From assembly GCA_902775565.1 (NCBI GenBank), contig CACYMP010000026.1, positions 1-34,347 on the forward strand: 34,347 nucleotides of DNA, written 5' to 3'. This DNA comes from Oscillospiraceae bacterium. Its GTDB lineage: Bacteria; Bacillota; Clostridia; Saccharofermentanales; Saccharofermentanaceae. The position numbers and the translations under genes were made by a program. Positions 1-7,920 of this stretch are shown here, piece after piece. Every line of letters begins with the position of its first letter. Positions within the stretch are counted from its first letter, which is position 1. The notes under the pieces are model-generated. The model was not told the DNA's origin. It made no database searches and worked only from the letters and a program-made list of their open reading frames with translations.

Positions 1-99
1 ATACTCTTTGAATTACTTAACGCCAAAAGAGTATAGAGAAAAATACAGTGCTTGAATAAAAACAGAGAATATCGTGTCCAAAATATATTGACTAGTGCA
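1..99 (+). mobile_element. Right end of an IS3-family insertion sequence (partial)
   Basis: Positions 2-55 read in one frame as YSLNYLTPKEYREKYSA followed by TGA. This is the usual C-terminus of IS3-family OrfB transposases (DDE integrase core; the L-x-Y-L-T-P-x-E-Y motif). About 20 bases after the stop, 75-99 begin TGTCCA and end TTGACTAGTGCA. This fits the terminal inverted repeat of an IS3-family element, whose ends are 5'-TG...CA-3'. The rest of the element lies left of the window, so the other terminal repeat and the target duplication cannot be checked. Confidence 0.6.
2..55 (+). CDS. IS3-family transposase OrfB, last 17 residues (partial)
   Basis: Only the end of the gene is inside the window: 17 codons and a TGA stop. 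The residues L-N-Y-L-T-P-K-E-Y-R-E-K-Y match the tail of the rve-type integrase core of IS3-family OrfB proteins. The catalytic DDE residues would lie upstream and are not visible, so it cannot be said whether the transposase is intact. It is about 220 bases from the start of the LRR protein gene, and the IS end lies between them. Confidence 0.6.
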   Translation, partial: YSLNYLTPKEYREKYSA

Positions 100-198
100 A
101 AAACGCGTTTTTTATAGGTCGCCTGTCCGGCACCAACAGATAAGTCGGGCAATTTCGGAATCAACACCCGAGAAACCGCATAAACACGCATGTTTATC

Positions 199-227
199 TT
201 ACATTCGCAAGAACTGCGGTATATACT
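199..227 (+). promoter_or_regulatory. Candidate promoter of the LRR surface protein
   Basis: A TATACT hexamer at 222-227 lies 17 bp after TTACAT (199-204), giving a leader of about 45 nt before the ATG at 277. The -35 is weak. The stretch 100-198 upstream holds no gene and no recognised structured RNA. Confidence 0.4.
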
Positions 228-276
228 TTTAGAGTCTGGCAACCTGGTATTCAAGGTTAACTTAAGGAGGATCTAT

Positions 277-1635
277 ATGAAACTGAAGCGTTTGGCGGCA
301 ATGTTCGTTGCCGTTGCCATGAGCGTTACCATGCTCCCCGCTCTTGCTTTGGCGGACGAGAATGAGGCTGCTCCCGAAGAGACGGCAAAGGTAGAGAATA
401 CCGAGCCCGAAAAGAAAGAAGAGCCCGAAAAGAAAGAGAATTCCGAAGCGCCTTCTGAGACTGAGAAGGCAGAGCCCGAAGAGCCCGCCGGAAAGGCTGA
501 GGCATCAGAAGAGAACGTTGTCCCCGAAGAGACAGCAAGCGCTGCTGCCAAGGACGCAAAGAAGGCAAAGAAACAGCCTTACAAGTGGAGCTGGGACGGC
601 ACAACTCTTACGATCTCGGGTGACTGCTCGATGCCTGATTACAGCAAAGGTGCGCCCTGGGATGATTTCAGGGACAGCATCAAAAAAGTTGTCATCAAGA
701 AGGGTATTACTTCGGTCAGCAAGAATGCTTTCGCTAAATGCGAGAACCTTACGGAAGCATCTCTTCCTTCAACCATAAAGAAGATTGCTGATGAAGCATT
801 CTACGACTGCATCAGTCTTTCAAAAGTATCAATCCCGAGTGGAGTAACATCGATCGGACAGGATGCTTTCAGATTCTGCAAGAGCCTTACAAATATAACC
901 ATTCCCGGAAGCGTCAAGACAATGGGATTATGGGTCTTCGCCAATTCGGGTCTTAAGAGCGTCACTATCGGCAACGGCGTTACCGAACTGAATAAGGGCG
1001 CATTCTATTGCTGCGACAAACTTGAGAGCATTTCGATCCCCGGAAGCGTGACATCCATCGGCGAAAAGGCTTTTGACAGCTGCGAAAAGCTCCAGAGCGT
1101 TAAGCTGAACTATGGTCTCAAGTCCATCGGAACGATGGCTTTCCTCGGATGCGAATCACTTGCGAGCATCTCTTTGCCGAGCAGTGTAAACACTATTGAA
1201 GATGCCGCTTTCCAGGACTGCAGCAACCTGCTCTGTGTCTATTTTTCCGAGAGCCTGATGGCTAAATATGCCGGCAAGATGTCCGATCTGTTCCCGGGAT
1301 GCAGCAACATGTCGCCCCTGCTTCTTGAAACCAACACACTGGCCGTTAAGGGTAAGAAAGCTAAGGTCAAGTACAAGAAGACCAAGAAAAAGTCGCAGTC
1401 ATTGGCTGCCGGCAAAGTGATCATCTTCACCGACAGAGGACAGGGCACACTCCGTTTCGGCAAGGTCAAAGGCAACAAGAAGATCACCATCAACAAATCG
1501 AACGGAACGGTGACCGTCAAGAAAAAGATCAAGAAGGGCACCTACAAAGTAAAGGTCAAAGTGATGGCAACAGGCAGTACGACATATTCAGCGTCTAACT
1601 GGAAGACGGTGACGATAACGATCAAAGTCAAATAA
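277..1635 (+). CDS. Secreted BspA-type leucine-rich-repeat surface protein
   Basis: The start is set at 277 (452 aa) because AAGGAGG lies at 264-270; the longer reading from 190 has no ribosome site. Residues 1-27 are a Sec signal peptide (K-L-K-R, hydrophobic core, A-L-A-L-A). Residues 28-100 are a disordered Glu/Lys/Pro/Ala linker with E-P-E-K-K-E repeats. About 110-350 carry at least seven LRR_5 (BspA/Treponema-type) repeats with the pattern I-x-x-x-A-F-x-x-C-x-x-L-x-x-I-x-I-P. The last 100 residues are a Lys/Thr/Val-rich beta domain like the C-terminal Ig-like modules of Clostridial LRR surface proteins. No LPXTG or transmembrane anchor is visible. BspA-type LRR proteins often mediate adhesion, but the ligand here is unknown. 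It is monocistronic, ending at a clear terminator. Confidence 0.85.
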   Translation: MKLKRLAAMFVAVAMSVTMLPALALADENEAAPEETAKVENTEPEKKEEPEKKENSEAPSETEKAEPEEPAGKAEASEENVVPEETASAAAKDAKKAKKQPYKWSWDGTTLTISGDCSMPDYSKGAPWDDFRDSIKKVVIKKGITSVSKNAFAKCENLTEASLPSTIKKIADEAFYDCISLSKVSIPSGVTSIGQDAFRFCKSLTNITIPGSVKTMGLWVFANSGLKSVTIGNGVTELNKGAFYCCDKLESISIPGSVTSIGEKAFDSCEKLQSVKLNYGLKSIGTMAFLGCESLASISLPSSVNTIEDAAFQDCSNLLCVYFSESLMAKYAGKMSDLFPGCSNMSPLLLETNTLAVKGKKAKVKYKKTKKKSQSLAAGKVIIFTDRGQGTLRFGKVKGNKKITINKSNGTVTVKKKIKKGTYKVKVKVMATGSTTYSASNWKTVTITIKVK

Positions 1636-1642
1636 ACGAAAT

Positions 1643-1671
1643 GCCGGCCGGGAAACCAGCCGGCGTTTTTA
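1643..1671 (+). terminator. Rho-independent terminator after the LRR gene
   Basis: GCCGGC (1643-1648) pairs with GCCGGC (1659-1664). Two inner GG/CC pairs close a GAAA loop, and a T run starts at 1666. Confidence 0.85.
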
Positions 1672-1746
1672 TAAGCGGCAGATCAGGTGCCAAAAACGGA
1701 GTGAATCTTACTAAATAAATAATAAGTGATAAATGTCAAATTTCGT

Positions 1747-1754
1747 TGTATAAT
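1747..1754 (+). promoter_or_regulatory. Candidate -10 element (TGTATAAT) of the zinc-ribbon/S41 operon
   Basis: TATAAT at 1749-1754 precedes the ATG at 1797 by 42 nt. No good -35 is visible 17 bp upstream. Confidence 0.45.
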
Positions 1755-1796
1755 TGATTAATGCATTGCGCTAAAGACATTGTTGGGAGGCAAGTT

Positions 1797-3455
1797 ATGT
1801 TTTGTATGAATTGTGGTCTGGAACTACCTGAAGATGCAAAATTCTGCAGGGAATGTGCTATGCCTCTTACGTCTTGCGTTGAATGCGGAGAAGATCTTCC
1901 CAAGCGCGCAAAGTTCTGCTGGAAATGCGGAAAGCCGCAGAGATCCACGGTAGGATCAGAATCACTGGGCTTGCATGGTCTTTCCGGTCTCGGCGATCAG
2001 GAGGAAGGTCTGCACCACTCCGATACATCCGATGAATCCGAAGGTGTACTGCCTCAGCATTCAGAGAGCGCGATGCGTTTCATGCAGATGAATATGCCCA
2101 AGCCGGCAGCGGAAGCTCCCGCGGCAGGCGGCGCTGCAAGCCCGTTCAAGCCGGCAGGTTCCGCAAGAAGGGAAAGCAACGTTTCATCCTATAACGCGGT
2201 AGGCGCGCCCAGCGCGTTCAAGCCCGCGAGCGAAAAGAAGAGCAAGGACAAGCCGGGTGCAGGCAAGGACAAAGCGCCTTCAGCATCAGGCCCGTTCAAG
2301 CCGATAGAATCAAAGCCTTCCGCTCCGTCTGCTAGAGCATCGGCCAGCCCGAGACCGTCTTTCAGGCCCGGCGCGGGATCATCAGAAGATACGGCAAAGG
2401 AAACACCCAGGCCGGCATCCCAGTTTGGCGCGGCACCGAGAGCATCTGCTCCCGCCGCTCCCTCAGCACCCATATCAAGCGCATTCAAGCCGATCGGTTC
2501 GGCAAACAATACAGCTGCGGCTTCAAGACCTGCGGTATCCAGACCTTCCGCTCCCGCCGCGCCTTCAGCACCGTCTCCCGTCTCAAGCGCGTTCAAGCCG
2601 CTTGCAGCAAAAGAACCCGCGAAGCCGGCTCCCAAGGCAGCTCCTGCGCCCAAGGCCGAGCCTGAGGCAGCACCGTCTCCCGTCTCAAGCGCATTCAAGC
2701 CGCTCGGTTCATTAAAGCAGGAGACACAGTCACTCAGATCACAGGCTACATCTTCATATACTTCCAGCGCATTCAAACCTCTGGATACGAAAGAACCGGA
2801 GAAGACTGAACCCGCTTCACCTCTTTCTTCTTCTTTCTCGGCGGCATTCAAGCCTTTCGCGGCGAAAGAGCCCGAGAAGCCGGAAGTTAGAGCTGAAGAG
2901 CCCAAGGCGGAGGAACCCAAGTCCGTACTCGGTTTCTCTTCTTTCCTGGCTGCTCTCGAAAGCGAGGATATCGATGAGGCACCCAAGAGGCCCGGCAATC
3001 CCGGAAGCATGTTCCACATGAATTCGAATTCCGGTCCGATGTCTTCACTTGGCGGAGATTCTGATTCAGGTCTTGGTTCAGGTTCAATGTCTTCACTGGG
3101 CAGTTCAGAAGGATCGCTTTCTTCATCCGATGACTCCGGTCTGTCAGGACTCGGATCTTTCGGATCGTTTGGTTCACTCGGATCTTCAAGTTCGCTGGGA
3201 TCATCGGATTCATTTGGATCTTCAGGCTCGCTTAGTTCAGACAGCTTAGGCGGTGACGAAGGTAAGCTCCACGAGAATTCAGACAGCCCTGCAAGGTTCT
3301 TCCCGAGGGCCTCGGTAACGGCAGAAGCAGCTCCCAAGCCGGCATCCAGGGCATCGTCAGAGCCGAGTCCTTTCAGGCCGATCACATCATCGAACGATGA
3401 CAAGCCGTACGTAAGAGAACCGGGTGCAAGCCCTTTCAAGCCGCTTAACCAGTAA
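1797..3455 (+). CDS. Double zinc-ribbon protein with an array of S-A-F-K-P motifs
   Basis: The start at 1797 (552 aa) follows GGGAGG at 1785-1790; an in-frame ATG at 1761 lacks a ribosome site. Residues 3-44 hold four CxxC pairs (3/6, 17/20, 27/30, 41/44), a double zinc ribbon. No signal peptide or membrane segment follows, so it is probably cytoplasmic. The rest is Pro/Ala/Ser-rich and repeats the motif [SAG]-[AP]-F-[KR]-P-[LIAF] about ten times plus one S-F-R-P variant, including very close to the C-terminus (S-P-F-K-P-L-N-Q). A Gly/Ser/Leu-rich block lies at about 420-495. No enzyme domain is recognised. The regular motif spacing suggests an array of short linear binding motifs on a scaffold (inference). 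It is followed after 6 nt by the S41 peptidase gene. Confidence 0.8.
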   Translation: MFCMNCGLELPEDAKFCRECAMPLTSCVECGEDLPKRAKFCWKCGKPQRSTVGSESLGLHGLSGLGDQEEGLHHSDTSDESEGVLPQHSESAMRFMQMNMPKPAAEAPAAGGAASPFKPAGSARRESNVSSYNAVGAPSAFKPASEKKSKDKPGAGKDKAPSASGPFKPIESKPSAPSARASASPRPSFRPGAGSSEDTAKETPRPASQFGAAPRASAPAAPSAPISSAFKPIGSANNTAAASRPAVSRPSAPAAPSAPSPVSSAFKPLAAKEPAKPAPKAAPAPKAEPEAAPSPVSSAFKPLGSLKQETQSLRSQATSSYTSSAFKPLDTKEPEKTEPASPLSSSFSAAFKPFAAKEPEKPEVRAEEPKAEEPKSVLGFSSFLAALESEDIDEAPKRPGNPGSMFHMNSNSGPMSSLGGDSDSGLGSGSMSSLGSSEGSLSSSDDSGLSGLGSFGSFGSLGSSSSLGSSDSFGSSGSLSSDSLGGDEGKLHENSDSPARFFPRASVTAEAAPKPASRASSEPSPFRPITSSNDDKPYVREPGASPFKPLNQ

Positions 3456-3461
3456 CACCTT

Positions 3462-5210
3462 ATGTATCTGTTCCTTCAGGCATTAAAGACACCGAGCGCG
3501 ATACTGGCAATAGCGATATTGCTGTATTCGATAGTTATAGCGATCGTGTGTCCCGGCCTCAAAAAGAGCGGAAAGAAAGCAGTTGCGGTCATCTTATGCC
3601 TACTGCCTTTAGTGGCGGGCCTTGTCCATTTCGTTATCTACGGTGCGGCCTCATTTTTGAGCTTCACGTATCTTTATGCGCTCGCGCTCCTGCCGCTCAT
3701 AAATCTTCTGCCGGGCAAGAAGAAGTTCCCCGTTGCGCTTAAGGCAGTCGCAGCAATATTGGCTGCCGTTGCCGTCTGTTTTCTGTTCCTGGTGAATTCC
3801 GTTGCCAAGCTCGTTCACAACTACTCGGGAATGAGCTATACGAAGAGCTTTACGAAGATGCTTCAGACAATGGAAAAGGAGTACTGCCTTTCGAGCTGGA
3901 AAAAGATCGACTACGCCTTTCTTTTGAATGAATATCTCCCGCGCGTGGAGGAGGCCGAAAAGAACAAAGACGAGACTGCTTACGCGGAAGTTGTCACAGA
4001 GGTGCTGTACAGGTTTTACGATTCGCACGTTTATATTCAGATGGGCGATGACACTTATGAACAGGTCATGAGCCGCAAGGCCGGAAACGACTACGGTCTC
4101 TCGCTTGTAAAGCTTGATGACGGCAAGGTTATCGCGGTCCTTGTCGAGTCGGACAAGCCACTCATATACGATGAACCGCACGATCTCGGCAAGCTCGGCA
4201 TTCATAACGGAACGCAGATCACTTCGTGGGATGGAAAGAAGATCGACGAGGCGATAGAGCAGACCGAATGCATCAACCCCATGATCCAGTTCCCTGTAAA
4301 GAGCAACGAGGATATGTTCAGGCCGGCATTCCTTGCGGGAAGGGGAGGAGAGACCGTTGATATTACTTTCATCGATGACAGCGGCAGCGAAAAGCACGCA
4401 ACGCTTAACAAGCTCGGTGATTATTCATCCCGTCTGTCAGGCGCGATAATGCTGCTGCTGCAGCCAAGGAACTACGAACCGAATTTCTCTTCTAAGATGC
4501 TCAATGACAAATGCGGGTATCTCCTGATCAGGGCGGAACACTTCAGCACACTGACCGATAACCTGGCTGTGATAAAAGACGGCTCCTATCCCGAGCTTAC
4601 GGAATTCTATGCTTCCAAGATCGAAGAATTGAAGACCCAGGGCATGGAGTATCTGGTGATCGACATCAGGAACAACGTGGGCGGTTACGACAACGTGGCA
4701 GGCGCGCTTGCATCTCTTTTCACGAGTGAGAAAAAGCACATGTTCGCGTTCGGATTTGAAGATGCACAGGGCTACCACAAAAGAGACGACCAGTATATCT
4801 ATCCTGACGGAAGATATAAGGATATGCCGGTCGTAGTCCTGGTCAACTCCCAGTGCGTAAGCGCGGGCGACGGCATGGCCAAGTTCCTGAGCGACTGCGA
4901 TAACGTGACGCTGATGGGCATTACGGCAAGCGGCGGCGTTAACCAGAACAACGGCGCCTGCATCTATCTGACGAATAACATCAGTGTCTATTACCCGGCA
5001 TTCCTGACGCTTTCTTATGAAGGCGTTCCGCTGATCGATACTGACAACACAAGGCAGACCAGGGTTCCGCTCGACGAGAAGATCCCGATAACCAAAGAAT
5101 TTGCATTAAGGTTTTTCGATCCTGAGAAGCTGCGTAATCCTGAAGCCGGTGACCCGCAGCTTGACTACGCTGTCGACTTCATGGCCAGAAAGACTGCATC
5201 CGGAAATTAA
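3462..5210 (+). CDS. Membrane-anchored S41-family (C-terminal-processing-like) peptidase
   Basis: 582 aa. Four hydrophobic segments lie at about 10-30, 40-60, 65-85 and 90-112; the rest should be extracytoplasmic. Residues 200-320 resemble a PDZ-like substrate region, and 380-560 an S41 peptidase core with V-V-V-L-V-N-S-Q-C-V-S-A-G-D-G. The putative nucleophile is Ser467. In CtpA/Tsp enzymes the general-base Lys lies 25 residues further, in T-F-G-K-G; here the equivalent stretch is T-A-S-G-G with Gly at that place. It is therefore not a classic Ser-Lys S41 enzyme and may use another base, as tricorn-type members do, or be inactive. The ATG lies 6 nt after the upstream stop without an obvious ribosome site, suggesting translational coupling. 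Confidence 0.8.
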   Translation: MYLFLQALKTPSAILAIAILLYSIVIAIVCPGLKKSGKKAVAVILCLLPLVAGLVHFVIYGAASFLSFTYLYALALLPLINLLPGKKKFPVALKAVAAILAAVAVCFLFLVNSVAKLVHNYSGMSYTKSFTKMLQTMEKEYCLSSWKKIDYAFLLNEYLPRVEEAEKNKDETAYAEVVTEVLYRFYDSHVYIQMGDDTYEQVMSRKAGNDYGLSLVKLDDGKVIAVLVESDKPLIYDEPHDLGKLGIHNGTQITSWDGKKIDEAIEQTECINPMIQFPVKSNEDMFRPAFLAGRGGETVDITFIDDSGSEKHATLNKLGDYSSRLSGAIMLLLQPRNYEPNFSSKMLNDKCGYLLIRAEHFSTLTDNLAVIKDGSYPELTEFYASKIEELKTQGMEYLVIDIRNNVGGYDNVAGALASLFTSEKKHMFAFGFEDAQGYHKRDDQYIYPDGRYKDMPVVVLVNSQCVSAGDGMAKFLSDCDNVTLMGITASGGVNQNNGACIYLTNNISVYYPAFLTLSYEGVPLIDTDNTRQTRVPLDEKIPITKEFALRFFDPEKLRNPEAGDPQLDYAVDFMARKTASGN

Positions 5211-5226
5211 CAAAGGAGGCATGAGC

Positions 5227-5844
5227 ATGGAGATCAGACCCGCTAAAGAATACAAAAAGCCTCTGTATGCGCTCGGAGTTGTGACAGCGATAATGGCATC
5301 GTCTCTGACCGGATGTGCCGATTTCCTTTCAGGCCGCCGTAAACCGGACGTTGTCAATTACGGCAGCGAGACCACCATTGTGATCTCGAAAGAGACGATC
5401 AAGAATCCTGAATATAATATCAAGCCCTTCAGGATCCAGAATAAGTCTCTGTACAGAGAACCCGGTATGACCGTCTATCAAAGAGAGCTGTACACATTTG
5501 CCGAGTCCAAATTGGAGACGATCACATATTCGAACAACAAGTTTATCGTCGGAATCTATCAGGGGTACGAATTCACGATCATCGGAGTTGATAAGTTCCT
5601 CGACTGGATGAACTACATGGAATACGATGATTCATACTCGGATCAGGGAGGATTATGCCTCCGGTATCATGAGACAGCCTCCCAGTCCAAACTGATCGAT
5701 TTCTATAAGGACCAGTCGGAAAAATTCATTGTCGTGACGGAGTGCGATGACTATGAAGTCATCCATGATTTTTTTCACTACGGGAAAAAGCTGCTGAAAG
5801 ATTCCGGATCCAAGAAGAGTGAAGAGACCTCGGAAAGCCAGTAA
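5227..5844 (+). CDS. Lipoprotein of unknown function
   Basis: 205 aa. The ATG at 5227 is preferred because AAGGAGG (5213-5219) stands 7 nt before it; the ATG at 5221 is too close. The N-terminus has Lys-rich residues, a hydrophobic stretch and the lipobox L-T-G-C, so the mature protein should be lipid-anchored on the outer face of the membrane. The rest (V-V-N-Y-G-S-E-T-T-I-V-I-S..., many Tyr/Asp/Glu) matches no family I recognise. It begins 16 nt after the S41 peptidase and probably shares its transcript, so it could be a partner or substrate of that peptidase (inference from position only). Confidence 0.75.
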   Translation: MEIRPAKEYKKPLYALGVVTAIMASSLTGCADFLSGRRKPDVVNYGSETTIVISKETIKNPEYNIKPFRIQNKSLYREPGMTVYQRELYTFAESKLETITYSNNKFIVGIYQGYEFTIIGVDKFLDWMNYMEYDDSYSDQGGLCLRYHETASQSKLIDFYKDQSEKFIVVTECDDYEVIHDFFHYGKKLLKDSGSKKSEETSESQ

Positions 5845-5906
5845 AATAAGCATGTTACCAATACGGTGCGCGAAAAATCACAGGTGGTGCTTTATATTTT
5901 CCGGCA

Positions 5907-5930
5907 TTGATGACACACTGAAGTCATCAA
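5907..5930. promoter_or_regulatory. Perfect dyad, candidate operator of the membrane XRE regulator
   Basis: TTGATGAC (5907-5914) and GTCATCAA (5923-5930) are exact inverted copies separated by 8 bp. They lie between a TATATT-like -10 (5893-5898) and the ribosome site of the XRE gene (GGAGGG at 5939). Size and place fit an autoregulatory operator, but an mRNA hairpin is also possible. Confidence 0.5.
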
Positions 5931-5952
5931 GCAGATGCGGAGGGTGACGGTA

Positions 5953-6852
5953 ATGGATTTCGGTGAAAAGATAAAAGAGTTAAGAGAAGCGAAGGGCATG
6001 ACCCAGCAGAATCTCGCCGACCTTCTTTTCGTGACGAGACAGACAGTCTCAAGATGGGAGGGCGGCTCACGCTACCCGGACCTGGTCACTGCCAAGAATT
6101 TGGCCGACGTTCTCGACACGACAGTCGATACCCTGATGGCCGATGACAATGCGATGAAGATCGAGCAGAGGGCCAAGTCCTACGGAAGACTCGCCGGCAA
6201 GATCGAGACGATGGTGATAGCTCTTTGTGTTGCGATCAGCCTCGGCTCATGGTTCCTGTCATGCTGGTGGCTCAGGGACTGCTTTGTTGAAGAGCTGTTC
6301 ACCGTAGATCACTGGTATTTCCCGTTCCTTTCGATAATCGATATCTTTGTCAACGGATTCATCTCCATCACATTGATCTCCTGCATGATCAAGACGATCC
6401 ACAACGAGCTCCCGATTGCGAAAACGGGTGTCTTGGGAGTCGTTTTCTTCATCTACAGGGGACTTGCAAGCCTCATTCTCGTACTTCTCGGTTTCGAGAG
6501 CCGCATCGCGGCAGAACCGGTCACCAAGCCCTTAAACTCCGGATACGGGATAATGCTCGCCATGTGCTCAATGGTCTGCGCGGGACTTTCATTCCTTCTC
6601 GCATACTACGTATACAGATTCCTTATCTCAGGCAGGATGGTCAGCCTGTTCATGTACATCCTGGCAGCAGGCGTCCTCTTGGCACTCGGCATGATCGCAT
6701 ACCTGATCTTCGGAGGAGCATACAAGGAAGCGTTCGTAATTCCTGAGATGATGCTTTTCGCGATGCCGCTCAACGAGGCGCTCTGCGTTTTCTACGGGAT
6801 CGTGATCGCGATAGGAACACGCAAGAGATCTGTCTCACAGGCAAAAGAATAA
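5953..6852 (+). CDS. XRE-family regulator fused to a polytopic membrane domain
   Basis: 299 aa. The start at 5953 has GGAGGG 8 nt upstream; a longer ATG start at 5935 overlaps that site. Residues 1-60 are a Cro/CI helix-turn-helix (F-G-E-K-I-K-E-L-R, M-T-Q-Q-N-L-A, T-R-Q-T-V-S-R-W-E). About residues 85-290 contain five hydrophobic segments. HTH proteins of this type with a membrane tail are common in Clostridia and are thought to link a membrane signal to DNA binding; the ligand is unknown. A perfect 8+8 bp dyad just upstream is a candidate target. The next gene follows after about 80 bp with its own RBS. Confidence 0.85.
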   Translation: MDFGEKIKELREAKGMTQQNLADLLFVTRQTVSRWEGGSRYPDLVTAKNLADVLDTTVDTLMADDNAMKIEQRAKSYGRLAGKIETMVIALCVAISLGSWFLSCWWLRDCFVEELFTVDHWYFPFLSIIDIFVNGFISITLISCMIKTIHNELPIAKTGVLGVVFFIYRGLASLILVLLGFESRIAAEPVTKPLNSGYGIMLAMCSMVCAGLSFLLAYYVYRFLISGRMVSLFMYILAAGVLLALGMIAYLIFGGAYKEAFVIPEMMLFAMPLNEALCVFYGIVIAIGTRKRSVSQAKE

Positions 6853-6879
6853 GAATTCAGCAACAACATACTTTTTCGA

Positions 6880-6900
6880 AGGCAGGCATGGTACCTGCTT
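6880..6900 (+). other. Small hairpin between the XRE gene and the YLYP-domain gene
   Basis: GCAGG (6882-6886) pairs with CCTGC (6894-6898), extended by a G-T and an A-T pair to seven base pairs. A T run follows only 13 nt later (6915-6920), so it is at best a weak attenuator. Confidence 0.3.
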
Positions 6901-6933
6901 GGGTTCATTCGGCAATTTTTGGGGAGGCAGCAT

Positions 6934-7887
6934 ATGGAAAACACGATTCAGGAACGTAAGCTTAAGATATGGAAGACAGTGATCATCATCCACGGGATCC
7001 TTTGTTTCCTTTTGTTCTATTTGAGCCTGATACAGATGATCATGATGCGGATCGCCCCTTGGGAGTTTTATATAGAGCTGGTCAGAGAGATCATTGCGTA
7101 TCCGATCGAGCTGTTTTTTTATATGGCGACCTCACTGTGCTTCAATCTTTTCACCATTCCGAGACTCTTAGCGCTTTACAGTTATATCGAATCGAAGATC
7201 ATGGGAAAAATAAAGCTTCTGCCCGTGCTCCTTTATATTTTGTTCGTGTTCTGCGGGTGCGCACTGCTCTTGTATTCATTTGGTACTTATCTGTCCAGGG
7301 CCCATAAGCCTGTTATCTACCTGTATCCGGAGACTAAGACTGAAGTCAATGTAAAACTCGAGTTGGACGGCAAGCTGACGGTCGTATATCCGAATTACGA
7401 TGAGACCTCCGGGTGGAACGTTACGGCAGAGCCCGACGGAACGCTCACCGACAAGAAGGGAAGACAGTACTCCTATCTGTACTGGGAAGGCGATATCAAA
7501 ATCAGGCCCGACATGAGCGCAGGATTTTGCGTTAAGGGCGAGGACACCGCAGAGTTCCTCGAAAACGCGCTGAGGCAGCTCGGCCTTAATGACAAGGAAG
7601 CAGACGATTTCATCACATACTGGCTTCCGCTGATGCAGGACAACAAATATAACGTCATCACTTTCCAGACGAAGGCCTACGAAGACGTTGCAGCTCTTCA
7701 CGTCTCACCCAAGCCCGATACGGTCATCAGGGTCAACATGCTCTGGTACTCCTCGAACGTTCCGGTCGGCATCAAGCCGCAGGATCTGGGTTCTATCAAT
7801 CCCACTGAGCGAAAAGGCTTCACGGTCGTTGAGTGGGGCGGCGAAGAATACAAGTGGGGCGCGATGCGCATGGAATCGATGACGTGA
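6934..7887 (+). CDS. Membrane protein with C-terminal K-P-V-I-Y-L-Y-P domain
   Basis: 317 aa from the ATG at 6934, which has GGGGAGG (6921-6927) 6 nt upstream. Three hydrophobic segments lie at about 15-38, 50-78 and 92-117. After the last comes K-P-V-I-Y-L-Y-P-E-T-K-T-E-V-N-V-K-L and a soluble domain of about 190 residues rich in Trp, Tyr, Asp and Gly (S-Y-L-Y-W-E-G; M-L-W-Y-S-S; V-V-E-W-G-G-E-E-Y). I have the impression that this Y-L-Y-P domain recurs in Firmicutes proteins of unknown function, but cannot name a family. It is predicted to lie outside the cell. It sits between the membrane XRE regulator and the duplicated membrane cluster and could belong to either. Confidence 0.7.
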   Translation: MENTIQERKLKIWKTVIIIHGILCFLLFYLSLIQMIMMRIAPWEFYIELVREIIAYPIELFFYMATSLCFNLFTIPRLLALYSYIESKIMGKIKLLPVLLYILFVFCGCALLLYSFGTYLSRAHKPVIYLYPETKTEVNVKLELDGKLTVVYPNYDETSGWNVTAEPDGTLTDKKGRQYSYLYWEGDIKIRPDMSAGFCVKGEDTAEFLENALRQLGLNDKEADDFITYWLPLMQDNKYNVITFQTKAYEDVAALHVSPKPDTVIRVNMLWYSSNVPVGIKPQDLGSINPTERKGFTVVEWGGEEYKWGAMRMESMT

Positions 7888-7920
7888 GACGGTTAGAATG
7901 ATGTTAAGGAGGCGGAACTG

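Noticed and set aside
100..276. Possible riboswitch or small RNA before the LRR gene
   Set aside because: Short GC pairs exist, but no conserved core of a known class (GEMM, SAM, TPP, glycine and others) could be found, and no terminator-antiterminator pair.
2189..3439. 416-codon minus-strand frame opposite the F-K-P motif protein
   Set aside because: Shadow frame caused by the Pro/Ala/Ser/Gly-rich GC-biased codons of the real gene; no RBS or homology.
3651..4397. 248-codon minus-strand frame
   Set aside because: Antisense to the membrane and PDZ-like part of the S41 peptidase.
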